Positions 1 through 7,377 of a stretch of DNA of 64,000 bases are shown here, piece after piece (the first letter of the stretch is position 1; the number at the start of each line of letters is the position of its first letter). The translations under genes were made by a program, and so were the position numbers. Source of the stretch: Streptomyces pilosus (GTDB lineage Bacteria; Actinomycetota; Actinomycetes; Streptomycetales; Streptomycetaceae); the NCBI RefSeq assembly GCF_014649835.1, contig NZ_BMTU01000008.1:248001-312000 (forward strand), written 5' to 3'. Below the pieces are notes generated by a model. That model was not told where the DNA came from, ran no database searches, and worked only from the letters and a program-made list of their open reading frames with translations.

Positions 1-2
1 TC

Positions 3-464
3 GACAACTTCCGGGTGCGGAGCACCCCGCGGGGGTGGTCGGTCGCCGGCTACTCGGCCGGGGGGCACTGCGCGACCCGGCTCGCCGTCGCGCACCCCGA
101 CCGCTTCGGCGCGGCGGTCAGCCTGTCGGGCTACAACGACCCGGCCGTCGAACGGGCCTCCCTCACCGGACGCGACCCCGCCCTGCGCGCGGCGAACGAC
201 CCGCTGCGCATGCTGCGCGAGGCGGCGGCACCGCCCCGGATCTCGCTCTACCTCTCCGGTCAGGAGAAGGACGGCTACGAGGACGCGATGGCCCTCGGCC
301 GGGCCGCGAGGACGCCCACGAGCGTGCAGGTGGTGAAGCTGCCGCGGAGCGCCGGCGGACACACCATGGCGCTGTGGCGGCCGCAGGTGGTCCCCGCATT
401 CCGCTGGCTGACCGGGGAACTGGGCGGGCACCGCACGGCGGACGGGACCCCTACTCCTCCCTGA
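3..464 (+). CDS. Alpha/beta-hydrolase esterase, C-terminal part
   Basis: The gene begins left of the window; its frame is open from base 3. The nucleophile elbow Gly-Tyr-Ser-Ala-Gly-Gly is at bases 48-65 and the probable catalytic His follows Gly-Gly at 360-362, so the Ser and His of the triad are both present. This fits the D-type esterase/antigen-85-like branch of the alpha/beta hydrolases, which hydrolyse acyl esters; the substrate cannot be read from the fragment. The phrase FGAAVSLSGYNDP after the elbow is typical of that branch. The last 14 bases overlap the end of the convergent channel gene. No terminator lies between them. The N-terminal half, including any signal peptide or membrane segments, is outside the window. 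Confidence 0.75.
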   Translation, partial: DNFRVRSTPRGWSVAGYSAGGHCATRLAVAHPDRFGAAVSLSGYNDPAVERASLTGRDPALRAANDPLRMLREAAAPPRISLYLSGQEKDGYEDAMALGRAARTPTSVQVVKLPRSAGGHTMALWRPQVVPAFRWLTGELGGHRTADGTPTPP

Positions 465-1113
465 CCGTCGAACGGCGGTGCCACGCACGGGGAGCCCGCC
501 AGTGGTAGCGCATCGCCAGCAGCCGCAGCACGAAGGCCGTGACGACGGCGACGGAGCTGGTCATCGCGTTCAGCACGTCGTAGCGGATGCACAGCGCGAC
601 CATGGTCGCGCCGACGATGGCCGGCACCGCGTACAGGTCACGGTCCCAGCGCAGCAGCGAGGGCACCTCGTTGGCGAGCACGTCGCGCAGCACACCGCCG
701 CCGACCGCCGTGGCCAGGCCCAGGCAGGCGGAGGCCGTCAGGCCGAGCCCGTAGTCGTACGCCTTGGTCGTCCCAACGACGCAGAAGAGACCGAGCCCGG
801 CCGCGTCGAAGACGTTGACGGCGACCTGGATGCGCTCCACGTGCGGGTGCAGGAAGATCACCAGGGCCGCGGCGAACAGCGGGGTGACGAAGTAGCCCAG
901 GTCCGTGAACGCGGCGGGCGGTACCGCGCCGATGACCAGATCACGGAAGAGACCTCCGCCCAGCGCGGTGACCTCGGCGAGTACGGCGATGCCGAAGACG
1001 TCGAAGTTCTTGCGCACGGCCAGCAGGGCACCGGAGATCGCGAAGACGAAGATGCCCATCAGGTCGAGCATATGCAGGACGGAGGGACTGAACAGTAGCT
1101 GCAGCACCCGTAC
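451..1113 (-). CDS. TRIC/UPF0126-type membrane protein
   Basis: A polytopic membrane protein of about 220 residues with the internal duplication of the UPF0126/YicG family, now grouped with trimeric intracellular cation (TRIC) channels. Each half carries the family signature Gly-Gly-Gly-x-x-Arg-Asp: GGGLFRDLVIG in the first half and GGGVLRDVLANEVP in the second, each in a three-helix unit. Bacterial members are thought to conduct monovalent cations across the cytoplasmic membrane. I chose a GTG at 1113; an in-frame TTG at 1146, a GTG at 1107 and internal ATGs are alternatives because no strong ribosome site decides. It stands alone, converging on the esterase gene. The family call is firm; the physiological ion is not known from sequence. 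Confidence 0.85.
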   Translation of the reverse strand, partial: VRVLQLLFSPSVLHMLDLMGIFVFAISGALLAVRKNFDVFGIAVLAEVTALGGGLFRDLVIGAVPPAAFTDLGYFVTPLFAAALVIFLHPHVERIQVAVNVFDAAGLGLFCVVGTTKAYDYGLGLTASACLGLATAVGGGVLRDVLANEVPSLLRWDRDLYAVPAIVGATMVALCIRYDVLNAMTSSVAVVTAFVLRLLAMRYHWRAPRAWHRRSTVREE

Positions 1114-1605
1114 ATTCTTACTCAGCAAGCACCCCCCGCCTTGCAATACAAGGTCAAGGCCGCCGCAAACCAGCCGTGTCTAGCGAGCTCCGGGCCCTGC
1201 CACCTTCCGACCTCGCCCGTCCACGCAGCCGTTCGGCCTGCTCGACCCAGCGGCGGTGGTGTTCTCGCGAGAGGGGTGGCCTCCGCCGCAACCGTACAGC
1301 GGCGGGCCCCCGGGAGACCCTGTGGCGCGGCGAAGCGCATAAACGGTTGACTCGACGCATGTAGGCACAGGAATTTCGGGAGGAGCCTGCCATTCCATTT
1401 CCATCTGAACCTCAGATGTTCCTCAGATAGAGAAAAACCCCTGTACAGCGTTGACCCCCGGGTACATGATCGTGTCATCCCCGAGGGGGAAGAGAGACTT
1501 CCGGCAGGGCACCCGCGAGTTCGTCACCGCAAATCCGATCCGGGGTATTTCGGAGTGACACTCACGGATGGACCCAGAGCTTCGAACCATGACCAAGGAG
1601 AAGCT
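1114..1605. other. Intergenic stretch of about 490 bases
   Basis: I see no convincing gene here; the short open frames have poor codon bias. Near its right end are operator-like repeats (1402-1428) and a TTGACC hexamer at 1451-1456 without a clear partner -10 box. Upstream sequences for both flanking divergent genes must lie in this stretch. Confidence 0.6.
1402..1428. promoter_or_regulatory. Overlapping inverted and direct repeats, operator-like
   Basis: CATCTGA at 1402-1408 is mirrored by TCAGATG at 1412-1418, and CCTCAGAT occurs twice at 1410-1417 and 1421-1428. The direct copies are 11 bases apart, one helical turn. This arrangement, about 180 bases upstream of the secreted-protein start, is what a regulator binding site looks like. 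The regulator is unknown. Confidence 0.4.
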
Positions 1606-2049
1606 GTGACCACATCACTGACCCGCATAGCAGCCTGCGCGACTGCCGCTCTTACCGGCGTACTGCTTCTGGCAGGATCCGCCCAGGCCGCCCCTGTTCC
1701 CAAGTGGAAGTGCGAGGGCGGGTCCAGCGCCAGCCCGAACGACCCGGGCGGCAGGGACGTCCGCCTCCGTCTCGCCTCCACCAACGGATACGGGTACGCG
1801 GAGGCCCGCTTCATCGCGCACGGCGAGCACATCTACTTCGACAACTACGCGGGGGAGAACGGCCGCCCGTTCTGGGTTGAGATGGAGATGGCCGGCTCCA
1901 CGTGGAAGTACAAGTGGAACCTCGGCCCCGGATACGGGCTCCACCACTCCTACAACGGCTCCTTCCCGGAGGGCGAGAAGGTCAGCTCGCTGCTGTCGAC
2001 GTACATCGGAACCGGCAAGACCTGCACCAACGGCAGCGGCCGTACGTGA
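1606..2049 (+). CDS. Small secreted protein of unknown function
   Basis: A 147-residue exported protein. I start at GTG 1606 because AAGGAG sits a few bases upstream (1594-1600); the longer frame from 1555 would bury the signal peptide. Residues 1-28 form a Sec signal peptide with a basic start, a hydrophobic core and an Ala-x-Ala cleavage site (SAQA before APVP). The mature part of about 120 residues has two Cys (KWKC near its start and GKTC near its end), which probably form a disulfide, and many aromatic and Gly residues. I recognise no family. A strong terminator follows directly, so it is probably a monocistronic gene for an extracellular protein. Confidence 0.8.
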   Translation: MTTSLTRIAACATAALTGVLLLAGSAQAAPVPKWKCEGGSSASPNDPGGRDVRLRLASTNGYGYAEARFIAHGEHIYFDNYAGENGRPFWVEMEMAGSTWKYKWNLGPGYGLHHSYNGSFPEGEKVSSLLSTYIGTGKTCTNGSGRT

Positions 2050-2055
2050 CAGCGC

Positions 2056-2102
2056 GGGGGCGGGGTGCCGAGCGGGGCTTCCGCGGACGGCACCCCGCCC
2101 CC
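2056..2102 (+). terminator. Strong hairpin terminator
   Basis: A perfect 15-base inverted repeat (2056-2070 against 2088-2102) with a 17-base loop begins seven bases after the stop of the small secreted protein. As usual in Streptomyces there is no T-run. Confidence 0.75.
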
Positions 2103-2251
2103 GGCGATGCGACGAGGCCTGCGGTCATCACCCGAGTGGCTCGCAGGGTCCGCGCCGGCGATTCCGATCCCTCCGTGACGGAGAGTCCCACCGGAGCCTC
2201 AGCGGAACGAATCCGGCATCGGAACGAACTCACGAGACACCTGGATTCGGT

Positions 2252-2869
2252 ATGCTAATGATCAGAAAGACATTCGCGGCGATTCTGCTGCTCGCTGCCG
2301 GAGCTTCCGGGTGTGCCGAATCGGAGAGTACTGCGACTGACGATCCGAAGGCGTGCAAGGGTGCGACCTACATATGGGAACATGAATCCAGTTGGATTCC
2401 GATTGTCCTGGACGAGGCACGCACCGTCTCTCGTGGTGATGAATTGAAGATAGCCGGGGATCCGTACCGGCCGTGGTCCTCGTCCCTCAAGACCGACCAG
2501 AACGTGAACGCACCGGACGAGATCCTCAAGGCACTGGGCCGCGAACTCGACAAGCCACTCGCGAATGTGGGTCGGAGTACTAAATCCGAGGCAATGCCGA
2601 TGACCACAGAATTCGCGGGAGACAAAGCGCAGGCAGTGTACTTCCAGGGCGTCGAGCGGATAGACGCCACCTTTACGCTGACCTGTACGGGCCAGGACCG
2701 GCCGATCAACGGGCACATAGTGACCTGGAACACCCGCTCCAACTCTTTCGGTACTGTCGACTGCCTCAAACCGCTGAGCGCCAATCCGATCGAACCCCTG
2801 GCCAAGGTCGCGGCAGCCACACGGTGTCCGAAGGACAGCGTGTTGGCCAGAGAAACAGTCGCACGGTGA
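2252..2869 (+). CDS. Putative lipoprotein of unknown function
   Basis: A 205-residue lipoprotein. The lipobox Ala-Ser-Gly-Cys follows a hydrophobic stretch about 20 residues from the start, so the mature Cys should be diacylated and anchored to the outer face of the membrane. The remainder is soluble, with further Cys in KACKGA, LTCTGQ, VDCLKP and TRCPKD, enough for two disulfides. No family recognised. I chose ATG 2252, with ATG 2258 possible; neither has a clear ribosome site. Codon use is visibly less GC-biased than its neighbours (ATT, ATA, GAT, GAA and AAA codons are frequent), which may mark a recent acquisition. It has no obvious operon partner. Confidence 0.7.
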   Translation: MLMIRKTFAAILLLAAGASGCAESESTATDDPKACKGATYIWEHESSWIPIVLDEARTVSRGDELKIAGDPYRPWSSSLKTDQNVNAPDEILKALGRELDKPLANVGRSTKSEAMPMTTEFAGDKAQAVYFQGVERIDATFTLTCTGQDRPINGHIVTWNTRSNSFGTVDCLKPLSANPIEPLAKVAAATRCPKDSVLARETVAR

Positions 2870-3002
2870 TCGCGCAGACCACCCGGGAACCCTGATGGCC
2901 GCGCTGAGCGCGGGGCCGCGTCCCGTTCGATCGACCGGAACGACTCCGAAGACGCCGACAGGCAGGCGTGAGCATCGGAACACTGTGGCTCGGAAAAGAA
3001 GT

Positions 3003-3031
3003 GGAGCGCCGGGCTCTCTGCCCGGCGCTCC
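3003..3031. terminator. Bidirectional hairpin terminator
   Basis: A perfect 11-base stem (3003-3013 with 3021-3031) and a 7-base loop lie between the convergent lipoprotein gene and the end of the peptide-transporter operon. It probably ends the transporter transcript and may serve both directions. Confidence 0.75.
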
Positions 3032-3049
3032 AGCGTGTCCCGCAGTCCG

Positions 3050-4300
3050 TCAGTCGGTCTTGTCCGAAGACGTGCCGGAGGCCCCTGGCTGCACGGTGTC
3101 GGCATCCTTCACCACGGCGTCGGCCGTGGGGGCGCTCGGGGCCTCGGTCGCCGAAGGCACCTTTTCCTTCACCGTCTCGGGGTCCGGCTTGGTCGTCGAA
3201 TCGGCCGGCAGCAGGGTGACGGAAGTCTCTGCGGTGCTCGCAGGCTGCTCGGTCACCGCTTCTTCGGTCTCCGTGACGGCCCCGATGTCCGTCGGCCGGG
3301 TCTGCTGCAACGCGCCGGACGCTATCTCAGCGGCGTAGTGGCAGGCCACCTTGTGGCCGTCACCCGCGTCGACGAGAGCCGGACGTTCGATGCCGCACTT
3401 CGGCTGGGCCCACGGGCAACGCGTGTGGAACCTGCATCCCGTCGGTGGATTGGCGGGCGACGGCAGGTCGCCCTGGAGCAGGATGCGCTCGCGCCGGTCC
3501 TCGGCCTCAGGGTCGGGCAGGGGCACCGCCGACATGAGGGCCTTGGTGTACGGGTGCTTGGGGTCGGCGTACAGAGCGTCGCTGGACGCCTCCTCCACCA
3601 GGGAGCCGAGGTACATGACCCCGATGACGTCGGAGATGTGCCGCACCACCGCCAGGTCGTGGGCGATGACGAGGTAGGTCAGCCCCAGTGACTTCTGCAG
3701 TTCCTCCAGCAGATTGATCACCTGCGCCTGCACGGACACGTCGAGTGCCGACACCGGCTCGTCGCAGATGATCACGTCGGGCTCCAGGACCAGTGCCCGC
3801 GCGATACCGATGCGCTGACGCTGCCCACCGGAGAATTCGTGCGGATAGCGGGAGAGCGCGTTCACGGGAAGGCCGACCTTGGCGAGGACCTCCTTGATCT
3901 TCTCCCGTCGTTCCTCCTGGTTCGCCCCGATCCCGTGCGCGGCCATGCCCTCGCTGAGAATCGACTCGATGTTCTGCCGCGGGTTCAGACTGCCCAGCGG
4001 ATCCTGGAAGACCATCTGGAGACGCCGGCGGAACCGGCGCATCTCCTCCGCCGGCAGCTTCGCGAGGTCGGTCCCGTCGAAAACGACCTCACCGTCGGTG
4101 ATATCGACCAGCCGCAGCACGCCACGGCCCAGCGTGGTCTTGCCGCAGCCGGACTCACCCACGAGCCCGTACGTCTGACCGGCTTCGACCTTGAGCGACA
4201 CGCCGTCGACAGCGTAGACGTGGCCGACCGTTCGGTCGAACAGCACGCCCTTCTTGACCGGGAAGTGGACCTTCACGTCCTCGAGTTCGAGCAGGCTCAT
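3050..4300 (-). CDS. oppF: Oligopeptide ABC transporter ATP-binding protein (F type)
   Basis: One of the two cytoplasmic ATPases that power peptide import. Visible motifs are the P-loop GESGCGKTTL, the ABC signature FSGGQRQRIGI and Walker B IICDEPVSALD, then the C-terminal oligopeptide/dipeptide region with the Cys cluster CRFHTRCPWAQPKC found in this subfamily. I start at ATG 4300, which overlaps the upstream ATPase stop by four bases (ATGA coupling); the longer open frame to 4402 lies inside that gene. After the last Cys motif comes an unusual acidic, Thr/Pro/Glu-rich tail of about 90 residues that looks disordered. Total 416 residues, against about 330 for usual OppF/DppF proteins. Confidence 0.92.
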   Translation of the reverse strand: MSLLELEDVKVHFPVKKGVLFDRTVGHVYAVDGVSLKVEAGQTYGLVGESGCGKTTLGRGVLRLVDITDGEVVFDGTDLAKLPAEEMRRFRRRLQMVFQDPLGSLNPRQNIESILSEGMAAHGIGANQEERREKIKEVLAKVGLPVNALSRYPHEFSGGQRQRIGIARALVLEPDVIICDEPVSALDVSVQAQVINLLEELQKSLGLTYLVIAHDLAVVRHISDVIGVMYLGSLVEEASSDALYADPKHPYTKALMSAVPLPDPEAEDRRERILLQGDLPSPANPPTGCRFHTRCPWAQPKCGIERPALVDAGDGHKVACHYAAEIASGALQQTRPTDIGAVTETEEAVTEQPASTAETSVTLLPADSTTKPDPETVKEKVPSATEAPSAPTADAVVKDADTVQPGASGTSSDKTD

Positions 4301-5295
4301 GCCGAGACCTCCGCCTTGGACTTGGGAAGGACCGGATTGACGCACCGGACTTGGTGTCCGGCGGCGCGGGGTTCGGTCAGTTCGGGCGTGCCGGTCAGGC
4401 ACTCCATCGTGTAACGGTCACAGCGCGGCGCGAAAGCACAACCGTCCGCCCAGGCGATCCGGTCGTTGATGGAGCCGCGAATCGGGCGGAGCGGTTCCCC
4501 TCGCGGCGCGTCGAGCCGCGGGATGGAGCCGAGCAACCCGTGGGCGTACGGGTGAGTCGGGTAGGTGAACAGGTCCCGCCGCCCGGCGGATTCCACCGCC
4601 CGGCCGGCGTACAGCACATTGACCTCGTCACACAGACCGGCCACCACGCCGAGATCGTGGGTGATCATCAGCAGGGCGGTGCCCTCCTGGTCGACCAGTT
4701 CCTTGAGCAGCTCCAGAATCTGGGCCTGAATGGTGACGTCCAGTGCGGTGGTCGGCTCATCCGCGATGAGCATCCGGGGCGCGCAGGCCACAGCCATCGC
4801 GATGAGCGCCCGCTGGCGCATACCGCCGGACAGCTGGTGCGGGAACTCCTTGAGCCGCCGGGCGGGGTCCGGGATGCCGACCCGGTCCAGCAGATGCGCG
4901 GCCTCCTTGCGGGCGGCCTCGCCCTTCATGCCACGGTGGCGCTCAAGGATCTCGGTGATCTGGACGCCGATCGGCACGACCGGGTTCAGCGACGACAACG
5001 GGTCCTGGAAGATCATCGCGAGCTGACTGCCGCGTATGTCCCTGCGGTACTGCGGAGACATGGTCAGCAGGTCCTGGCCATCAAAGACGGCCCGGCCGCC
5101 GATCCGGACACCCTTGGCGGGCAGGAGTCCCATCAGGGCGAGCGAGGTCACGGACTTGCCGCAACCGGACTCACCGACGAGACCCACGACTTGACCCTCG
5201 GCGACGTCGAAGGAGACACCGTCGACCGCGATCGAATCCTTGCGGCCCTTGGCAGTGAAAGTGACGCTGAGTTCGTCAACTGAGAGTAGTGCCAT
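4297..5295 (-). CDS. oppD: Oligopeptide/dipeptide ABC transporter ATP-binding protein (D type)
   Basis: The partner ATPase of the importer, 332 residues, the usual length for OppD/DppD. It shows the P-loop GLVGESGCGKSVT, signature LSGGMRQRALI, Walker B LIADEPTTALD and H-loop LLMITHDLGV. The C-terminal oligopeptide-transporter domain has the Cys pattern CAFAPRCDRYTMEC. It heterodimerises with the F-type ATPase on the cytoplasmic face of the two permeases. The start follows the permease stop by six bases, and its own stop overlaps the next start, so the two ATPases are translationally coupled. The D rather than F assignment rests on gene order and domain form; peptide specificity cannot be read. 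Confidence 0.92.
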   Translation of the reverse strand: MALLSVDELSVTFTAKGRKDSIAVDGVSFDVAEGQVVGLVGESGCGKSVTSLALMGLLPAKGVRIGGRAVFDGQDLLTMSPQYRRDIRGSQLAMIFQDPLSSLNPVVPIGVQITEILERHRGMKGEAARKEAAHLLDRVGIPDPARRLKEFPHQLSGGMRQRALIAMAVACAPRMLIADEPTTALDVTIQAQILELLKELVDQEGTALLMITHDLGVVAGLCDEVNVLYAGRAVESAGRRDLFTYPTHPYAHGLLGSIPRLDAPRGEPLRPIRGSINDRIAWADGCAFAPRCDRYTMECLTGTPELTEPRAAGHQVRCVNPVLPKSKAEVSA

Positions 5296-5301
5296 GAAAT
5301 T

Positions 5302-6264
5302 TCAGCCTCGCAGTTTCGGGTCGAGCGCTTCGCGCATGGCCTCGCCGAGCAGGGTAAAGCCGAGAGCGGTGATGATGATCCCGACTGCGGGGTAGACCGC
5401 CATCATCGGCTCGTTGTCGAAGAACCGCTGCGCCTGGGCGAGCATGACGCCCCACTCCGGGATGGCGGGATCGGGGTTGCCGAGGCCGAGGTAGGACAGG
5501 GCCGCGGCTTCGATGATCGCAGTGGCCAGGGACAGCGTCGCCTGGACGATGACAGGGCTGAGGGAGTTCGGCAGAATCTGGGTGAGGACGATCCGCCTCT
5601 TGCGGAGGCCGAGCGCCTTGGCCGCGAGGACGTAGTCAGAACCTCCCTGGACCAGCATCGACCCACGCAGCAGGCGCGCGAAGACCGGGATCTGCACGAC
5701 ACCGACGGCGATCATGACGGTGGTCAGCGACTGTCCCAGTACGGCGGCGACCGATACCGCCAGCAGCAGCGAAGGAAGCGACAGCATGATGTCGGTGAAG
5801 CGCATGATCACCGTGTCGACACGCTGACCCGCGCGTCCGCCGAGCGTCGCGGCAGCACCGGAGCAGACGCCGATGAGGGCACCGACGACAAGACCGATGA
5901 GCATCGAGACGACGCCGACGAGCAGGGTCTGACGGGCACCGACGAGCCATCGGCTGAAGACGTCGCGTCCCAGGTGGTCCAGGCCGAACCAGTTCCCGCT
6001 CCGCATGCCGACGAACTCACCGCGGTTGGGGAACACATCACCGCGCCAGGTCTGAGCCGTGGGTGCATACGGCGCGATCCACGGCCCGATGAGCGCGATG
6101 ACGACGAACGCGGCGATGACCACCGCGCCGATGGCGGCCATCTTGCTCGCCCGGAGCCGACGCATTGCCTCACGCCACAGGCTGGCGCCGCTGGTGACCT
6201 CCGTGGTCTGCATCAGCTCCGCGAGCCGGTCGATCTTGTCGGCCTTCTTGGTCACAGTCGTCAC
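5302..6264 (-). CDS. oppC: Oligopeptide ABC transporter permease (C type)
   Basis: A 320-residue inner-membrane permease. An N-terminal cytoplasmic segment is followed by a first membrane helix (AAIGAVVIAAFVVIALIG), a periplasmic-side region with the OppC_N-type GTDHLGRD-like phrase (here GLDHLGRDVFSRW), then the binding-protein-dependent transport domain with five more helices. The EAA loop that contacts the ATPase is the segment EAAALSYLGLGNPDPAIPEWG. I start at GTG 6264, one base after the stop of the B permease; the longer frame to 6420 is inside that gene. With the B permease it forms the peptide channel. Confidence 0.92.
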   Translation of the reverse strand: MTTVTKKADKIDRLAELMQTTEVTSGASLWREAMRRLRASKMAAIGAVVIAAFVVIALIGPWIAPYAPTAQTWRGDVFPNRGEFVGMRSGNWFGLDHLGRDVFSRWLVGARQTLLVGVVSMLIGLVVGALIGVCSGAAATLGGRAGQRVDTVIMRFTDIMLSLPSLLLAVSVAAVLGQSLTTVMIAVGVVQIPVFARLLRGSMLVQGGSDYVLAAKALGLRKRRIVLTQILPNSLSPVIVQATLSLATAIIEAAALSYLGLGNPDPAIPEWGVMLAQAQRFFDNEPMMAVYPAVGIIITALGFTLLGEAMREALDPKLRG

Positions 6265-6265
6265 G

Positions 6266-7270
6266 TCAGTGCACCCGCACTCTCGGGTCGATGATGCTGT
6301 ACGCGATGTCGACCAGGAGGTTGATGAAGACGTAGACCATCGCGATGAAGAGAATGAACCCGACGAGCACGGGGTAATCACGGCCGTCGATGGCCGTGCG
6401 GATGAAGGAGCCGATACCACCGAAGTCGAACACGGACTCGGTGAGGACCGCGCCAGACAGAAGGCTGCCGGTCAGCAGACCGATGGCTGTGATCACCGGC
6501 AACAGTGCGTTGCGCAGCACGTGACGGCCGCGCACCACGCGCTTCTCGAGTCCCTTGGACTCGGCGGTCCGCACATAGTCCTCACCCAGGACTTCCAGCA
6601 CACTGGCCCTGGTCATGCGGACGATCACGGCCAGGGGGATGGAGGCCAGCGCGACAGCGGGCAGGATCAAATGCCAGATGGCGTCCCAGCTCGCGTCCAG
6701 CTCGCCGGTCAACAGACCGTCGAGGACCGCGAACCCGGTGACCTCGGTCGCGTTGATACCGGTGGTGAGCCGGCCGGACGCCGGGAACAGGCCCAGCTGA
6801 ACGGAGAAGACCGACCTGAGCAGAATGGCCAGGAAGAACACCGGGATGCAGATCCCGACCAGCGACGTGGACACCGAGGCGACGTCGATCCACCCACCGC
6901 GACGCTTGGCCGCCAGGTAGCCGAGCGGTATGCCGATGACCACGGCGATGAGGATCGCGGCGATGCTGAGTTCCACGGTCGCCGGGAATTTCAGAGCGAA
7001 CTCGTCCCACACCGGCTGTCCGGTCTGGGTGGAGGTGCCCAGGTCGAGTTCGAAGATGCGCTTGAGGAAGCGCCAGTACTGAACGTAGACGGGCTGGTCC
7101 AGCCCGAGCGCACGGTTGATGCGCGCCACTTCGGCCTCGGTGGCCTTCTCCCCCAGGATCGCTGAGGCGGGTCCACCGGGCAGCCGGTCGAGCCACAGGA
7201 AGAGCAGTACCGACAGGCCGAGCAGCGTGGGTATGAGCTGAAGCAGTCTTCGTACGACGAGACGCAGCAC
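6266..7270 (-). CDS. oppB: Oligopeptide ABC transporter permease (B type)
   Basis: A 334-residue permease starting at GTG 7270 with the classic OppB amino end (short basic start, then a helix within LLQLIPTLLGLSVLLFLW). Next comes the extracytoplasmic loop typical of the family and the binding-protein-dependent transport domain, with roughly six helices in all. The EAA motif region contains RTAESKGLEKRVVRGRHVLRNALLP, shortened here as RTAESKG...NALLP. Pairs with the C permease. It is separated from the upstream binding-protein gene by about 107 bases holding a strong hairpin. Confidence 0.92.
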   Translation of the reverse strand: MLRLVVRRLLQLIPTLLGLSVLLFLWLDRLPGGPASAILGEKATEAEVARINRALGLDQPVYVQYWRFLKRIFELDLGTSTQTGQPVWDEFALKFPATVELSIAAILIAVVIGIPLGYLAAKRRGGWIDVASVSTSLVGICIPVFFLAILLRSVFSVQLGLFPASGRLTTGINATEVTGFAVLDGLLTGELDASWDAIWHLILPAVALASIPLAVIVRMTRASVLEVLGEDYVRTAESKGLEKRVVRGRHVLRNALLPVITAIGLLTGSLLSGAVLTESVFDFGGIGSFIRTAIDGRDYPVLVGFILFIAMVYVFINLLVDIAYSIIDPRVRVH

Positions 7271-7311
7271 CCCGCATGCCCCTTTCTAGCGTGATGTCTT
7301 ACTGAACGAAA

Positions 7312-7344
7312 CCGCCCGGCCGCCGAGTTGCGACGGCCGGGCGG
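7312..7344 (-). terminator. Intra-operon hairpin, probable attenuator
   Basis: An 11-base GC-rich perfect stem (7312-7322 with 7334-7344) and an 11-base loop sit between the binding-protein stop and oppB. Such partial terminators or mRNA-stabilising hairpins are common in binding-protein operons and yield more binding protein than membrane components. There is no T-run. Confidence 0.65.
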
Positions 7345-7377
7345 ACACCCCCCGTTGGTGTTTCACATCGCTTGCGC

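Noticed and set aside
1122..1478. 118-codon minus-strand open frame in the 1.1-1.6 kb gap
   Set aside because: Poor codon bias, no ribosome site and no recognisable protein pattern.
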